Shown piece by piece: positions 5,672 through 8,210 of a stretch of 8,210 nucleotides of DNA. The position numbers and the translations under genes are program-made. The first letter of the stretch is position 1. The number at the start of each line of letters is the position of its first letter. The stretch is from NCBI GenBank assembly GCA_016209995.1, contig JACQVC010000248.1:1-8210 (forward strand), written 5' to 3'. The stretch comes from Gemmatimonadota bacterium (lineage in GTDB: Bacteria > Gemmatimonadota > Gemmatimonadetes > Longimicrobiales > Gaopeijiaceae). Below the pieces are notes generated by a model. The model did no database searches. It was not told the DNA's origin and saw only the letters and a program-made list of their open reading frames with translations.

Positions 5672-7075
5672 ATGGTCCAAACGCCTGCCACGGTCCCGAC
5701 GCTGTACCGAGCGTCATGGGTGCTACCCGTGACGACCCCGCCCATTCGCGACGGTGGGGTGCTCGTGGAGGATGGAGTCATCCGCGCGGTGGGGCCGGCG
5801 GCCGTGCTCGAGTCGGCAGCCGCGCTCGAGCCAGCAGCCGTGCTGGAGTCGGCAGCCCGCGTGGTGCGGCTCGACGACTGCGTGCTGCTGCCCGGCCTGG
5901 TCAACACGCACGCCCATCCCGAGCTGACCGTCTTTCGCGGCCTCCTGGAGGACCGGGCATTCCCGCAATGGATCGCCGCGCTGCTGGCGCTCAAGCGAGC
6001 GGCCGCGCTAGACGAAGACGATTATCGGCTCTCGAGCACGTGGGGGTGCATCGAGGCGGCGAGGGCGGGAGTCACCACAGTGGGCGCGACCGAGGATTCA
6101 GACGCGGCGCTGCACGCCCTGCTGGCGCTGGGGCTGCGGGGAATCGTCTACCGCGAGGTTTTCGCGCCCGATCCGGCAGCCGCGGCGGACGCCGCCGCTT
6201 CGGTGGCGACGAAGCTCGCGACGATGCGCGAGCTGGAGAGCGAGCTGGTGCGGGTCGCTATCTCCCCGCACGCGCCCTACAGCGTATGTGACGAGCTGTA
6301 TCGCGCCGTGACGGAGCTGGCGGCTGAGCACGGGCTACCGGTAGCGTGCCACGCGGCCGAATCGGCGGCCGAGACGGAGCTGGTGCGGGACGGTAGCGGC
6401 CCGTTCGCGACCTCGCTGCGAGCACGCGGAATCGACGTGCGGCCGCGCGGCCGCTCCACCATCGCTCTGCTAGACCGCTTGGGTGTATTGGCCCTGCGGC
6501 CCTTGCTCGTGCACTGCGTGCAGGTGGACGGCGCGGACATCGAGAGGATCAGGGAGACGGGCGCGGCCGTGGCGCACTGTCCGCTCGCGAACGCGCGGCT
6601 GGGCCACGGCGTCGCGCCGCTTCCGCGGCTCCTCGCGGCGGGCGTGCGCGTGGGGCTGGGCTCGGACTCGGTGGCCAGCAACAATCGCGTCGATATGCTG
6701 GAGGAGGCTCGGTTCAGCTCGTTGGCTCAGCGCGCGATCTCGGGCGAGCCCGACGTCCTTCCGGCTGCTCAGCTCCTCGAGCTGGTCACGCTCGGGGGCG
6801 CGCGCTCGCTCGGGCTCGAGGGAAAGGTCGGGTCCCTAGAGCCGGGGAAAGATGCCGATCTGTGCGCGGTCTCACTGGCGGGCGCTCACACGAGGCCGGT
6901 CCACGATCCCGTGGCAGCACTCTTCCATAGCGCCCGCGCCAGCGATGTGGTGCTCACGGTCGTGAAGGGGCGCACGGTGTTCGAGGCCGGCCGAGTGCTC
7001 AACGTCCGCGAGGAGGAATTGGGGCGTAAGGTGGACGAGCTGGCTAAGCGTATCGCGTCGGCTCTTGGCGGTTGA
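5672..7075 (+). CDS. TRZ/ATZ-family amidohydrolase (SAH/MTA or aminofutalosine deaminase-like)
   Basis: This is a metal-dependent hydrolase of 467 residues with the amidohydrolase beta-sandwich and TIM barrel. Metal ligands are visible: His80 and His82 in NTHAHPEL, His227 in CHAAES with Glu230 as catalytic partner, His281 in LVHC, and Asp332 in GLGSDS. SPHAPYSV (about 198-205, His200) matches the adenosine-moiety pocket of 5'-methylthioadenosine/S-adenosylhomocysteine deaminases. The segment after HAAES (ETELVRDGSGPFATSLRARG) resembles the subgroup with 6-aminodeoxyfutalosine deaminase (menaquinone route), so deamination of an aminated purine nucleoside is the likely reaction; the exact substrate cannot be told. 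A 6-residue tandem repeat sits at residues 44-61. The start is ATG 5672, with GTG 5669 directly before it. The only Shine-Dalgarno-like motif, AGAGG, ends at 5669, too close for normal use. Confidence 0.9.
   Translation: MVQTPATVPTLYRASWVLPVTTPPIRDGGVLVEDGVIRAVGPAAVLESAAALEPAAVLESAARVVRLDDCVLLPGLVNTHAHPELTVFRGLLEDRAFPQWIAALLALKRAAALDEDDYRLSSTWGCIEAARAGVTTVGATEDSDAALHALLALGLRGIVYREVFAPDPAAAADAAASVATKLATMRELESELVRVAISPHAPYSVCDELYRAVTELAAEHGLPVACHAAESAAETELVRDGSGPFATSLRARGIDVRPRGRSTIALLDRLGVLALRPLLVHCVQVDGADIERIRETGAAVAHCPLANARLGHGVAPLPRLLAAGVRVGLGSDSVASNNRVDMLEEARFSSLAQRAISGEPDVLPAAQLLELVTLGGARSLGLEGKVGSLEPGKDADLCAVSLAGAHTRPVHDPVAALFHSARASDVVLTVVKGRTVFEAGRVLNVREEELGRKVDELAKRIASALGG
5801..5854 (+). 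repeat. Three in-frame 18-bp tandem repeats in the amidohydrolase gene
   Basis: Units at 5801-5818, 5819-5836 and 5837-5854 encode AVLESA, AALEPA and AVLESA. Units 1 and 3 differ by one base; unit 2 differs at a few positions. The array lies in the small N-terminal beta-sandwich just before the first metal-binding strand. Its 18-bp period keeps the frame, so copy number could vary without destroying the protein. Confidence 0.85.
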
Positions 7076-7098
7076 CGAGGGCCCGCGGGTTGCGGGGA

Positions 7099-7126
7099 TG
7101 TGAGCGTCGCCGAGGGGGCGCTCGCA
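7099..7126 (+). terminator. Intergenic hairpin between amidohydrolase and CDF genes (possible terminator or attenuator)
   Basis: TGTGAGCG (7099-7106) pairs with CGCTCGCA (7119-7126), 8 bp with one G-U pair and a 12-nt loop. It starts 24 nt after the amidohydrolase stop. There is no T-run behind it, so it is a weak terminator candidate at best; it could equally stabilise the upstream mRNA end. Confidence 0.3.
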
Positions 7127-7156
7127 CGACAGACGGTGCGACGCCATACTTGAGGT

Positions 7157-8044
7157 ATGCCGACAACCACGACGCCACGCCGCGGGGAGAGCACGGCCTC
7201 CGTCCGCCGAGTAGTGCTCTTCGTCCTCAGCGTCAACCTGGTGTTGGTGGCGGCGAAGCTCGCCGCGTGGTGGGTCTCGAACGCGCTTAGCGTCCTCGCC
7301 GAGGCCACTCAGTCATCACTCGATGTGCTCAACAACCTGATGGCGCTCGCGCTCGCGAGGGTGGCGGCCCGCGCGCCGGACGAGGATCATCCGTACGGCC
7401 ACCAGGAGTTCGAGATGGTAGGGGCGCTCACGGTCGTGGCGTTCCTCTCGATCACCGTGTTCGAGCTGATCCGCGACGCCGTGGTCCGGCTCATGGCCGG
7501 TGCGTTGCCGCCCGTCGCTCCGAACGCGTTCACGCTCGCGGTCATCGCGGCGTCCGCGGTCGTCGCGCTCGCGATTTCAGTCTACGAGCGGCGGCGCGGT
7601 CGCGAGCTGGGTTCCGAGCTGCTGATCGCGGACTCCGAGCAGGCCCGCGGAGACGTGCTCTCATCGGTGGCCGTGCTGGGCGGACTCCTGGCCGTGCGAG
7701 CCGGCTACCCGGCAGCGGATCCTCTGCTCACCCTGCTGGTGGCGGCCATGGTCGCGTACTTCGGTTGGCGAATCGTGAACCGGGTCGTACCCGTGCTGGT
7801 GGACGAGCGGGCGACCGATGCGGTGAAGATCCGCCGGATCGCGCTCGAGTCCGAGGGTGTGCGCGCATGCTACGGCGTGCGCTCGCGCGGGCGCGCGGGT
7901 GAGGCGTTCGCCGAGCTGACGATCGCGGTCGCCGGCGATCTAGACGTACAGCGAGCCCACGACATCGCGGACCAGGTCGAGCGACGCGTATCGGCGGCGC
8001 TCGGCGCGCTCGATGTCGTGGTGCACGTGGAGCCGGCCGATTGA
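7157..8044 (+). CDS. Cation diffusion facilitator (CDF) family transporter with atypical transport site
   Basis: This is a 295-residue inner-membrane antiporter that would export a divalent metal against protons. Six membrane segments are visible (about 18-38, 44-68, 88-112, 124-142, 155-180, 188-212), followed by a cytoplasmic domain ending in VVVHVEPAD, typical of CDF proteins. The HPYGH motif (78-82) between TM2 and TM3 is conserved. The transport site normally reads (H/D)xxxD on TM2 and TM5; here it reads QSSLD (Gln52, Asp56) and QARGD (Gln162, Asp166), so both first ligands are Gln. In the C-terminal domain the usual His after the beta-strand appears as Tyr239 (ACYGVR), while His268 and His290 remain. 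The metal specificity therefore cannot be inferred from Zn or Mn relatives. GAGG ends one base before the ATG, so initiation may be leaderless; CATACT at 7145-7150 could be its -10. The stop overlaps the next gene's start. Confidence 0.95.
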   Translation: MPTTTTPRRGESTASVRRVVLFVLSVNLVLVAAKLAAWWVSNALSVLAEATQSSLDVLNNLMALALARVAARAPDEDHPYGHQEFEMVGALTVVAFLSITVFELIRDAVVRLMAGALPPVAPNAFTLAVIAASAVVALAISVYERRRGRELGSELLIADSEQARGDVLSSVAVLGGLLAVRAGYPAADPLLTLLVAAMVAYFGWRIVNRVVPVLVDERATDAVKIRRIALESEGVRACYGVRSRGRAGEAFAELTIAVAGDLDVQRAHDIADQVERRVSAALGALDVVVHVEPAD

Positions 8045-8210
8045 TGCAGACAACCGCGTTGGTGGTGGCGTTCGTTGCGTCGTGCACAAGCGATAGCCTC
8101 GGCGCGCCCGGCCGCGTACAGGGCGATCTTCACATCCGAGATCTACAAGAGGTGGCGAGCGCCGCGCCGGACTCTGCCTGGCGCTACACGCTGGTTCCAG
8201 AGCGCACGAC
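8044..8210 (+). CDS. Predicted lipoprotein, N-terminal part only
   Basis: An ATG at 8044-8046 shares its first base with the TGA stop of the CDF gene, the usual arrangement of translationally coupled genes. The frame stays open for 55 codons to the window edge. It starts MQTTALVVAFVASCTSDS, a short hydrophobic segment ending in a lipobox-like VASC, so Cys14 would be lipidated after signal peptidase II cleavage. The n-region has no Lys or Arg, which is unusual; an in-frame TTG directly upstream (8041) adds only a Leu. The visible mature part (for example RVQGDLHIRDLQEV) is not a family I recognise. A periplasmic or outer-membrane partner of the transporter is possible but is inferred from position only. 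Confidence 0.65.
   Translation, partial: MQTTALVVAFVASCTSDSLGAPGRVQGDLHIRDLQEVASAAPDSAWRYTLVPERT

Overview
The window is GC-rich chromosomal DNA (roughly two-thirds G+C from about 1370 onward) from a bacterium with an outer membrane. An Omp85-type barrel protein and a predicted lipoprotein point to a diderm. The mix of ATP-dependent PEP carboxykinase, an Omp85-like protein and weak Shine-Dalgarno sites would fit Gemmatimonadota or a similar environmental phylum, but no marker here fixes the taxonomy. No rRNA, tRNA or CRISPR array was recognised.

Layout. Positions 1-404 (minus) hold the first 134 codons of a RibD-C/dihydrofolate-reductase-like protein that runs off the left edge; its G+C looks lower than the rest. 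Positions 405-1369 contain no convincing gene but are structured: a roughly 209-bp MITE-like element with imperfect terminal inverted repeats (489-697), several hairpins, and three tandem units of 106-121 bp (1032-1369). These units begin exactly where the pckA stop codon begins and preserve a recognisable copy of the pckA C-terminal coding sequence. pckA itself (1370-2995, minus) is intact, with all catalytic motifs.

A divergent promoter region of about 230 bp (2996-3227) separates pckA from three rightward blocks. The first is a small protein that resembles a divergent RemA/DUF370 protein with a helical tail (3228-3629), followed by an Omp85-family outer-membrane barrel with one visible POTRA-like domain, whose start codon is unclear (end 5577). 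The second is a TRZ/ATZ-type amidohydrolase, an aminohydrolase of the SAH/MTA or aminofutalosine deaminase type (5672-7075), with a hexapeptide minisatellite in its N-terminal region. The third is a cation diffusion facilitator with an atypical transport site (7157-8044), whose stop overlaps the start of a short predicted lipoprotein (8044 to the right edge).

How the genes relate. pckA (gluconeogenic entry from oxaloacetate) is transcribed alone. The RemA-like and Omp85 genes may be co-transcribed. The CDF transporter and lipoprotein are almost certainly translationally coupled, which suggests a joint envelope or metal role. No classical defence or biosynthetic system is visible. The most unusual signals are the serial copies of the pckA 3' end, the inverted-repeat element, the RemA-like protein and the Gln-substituted CDF transport site.
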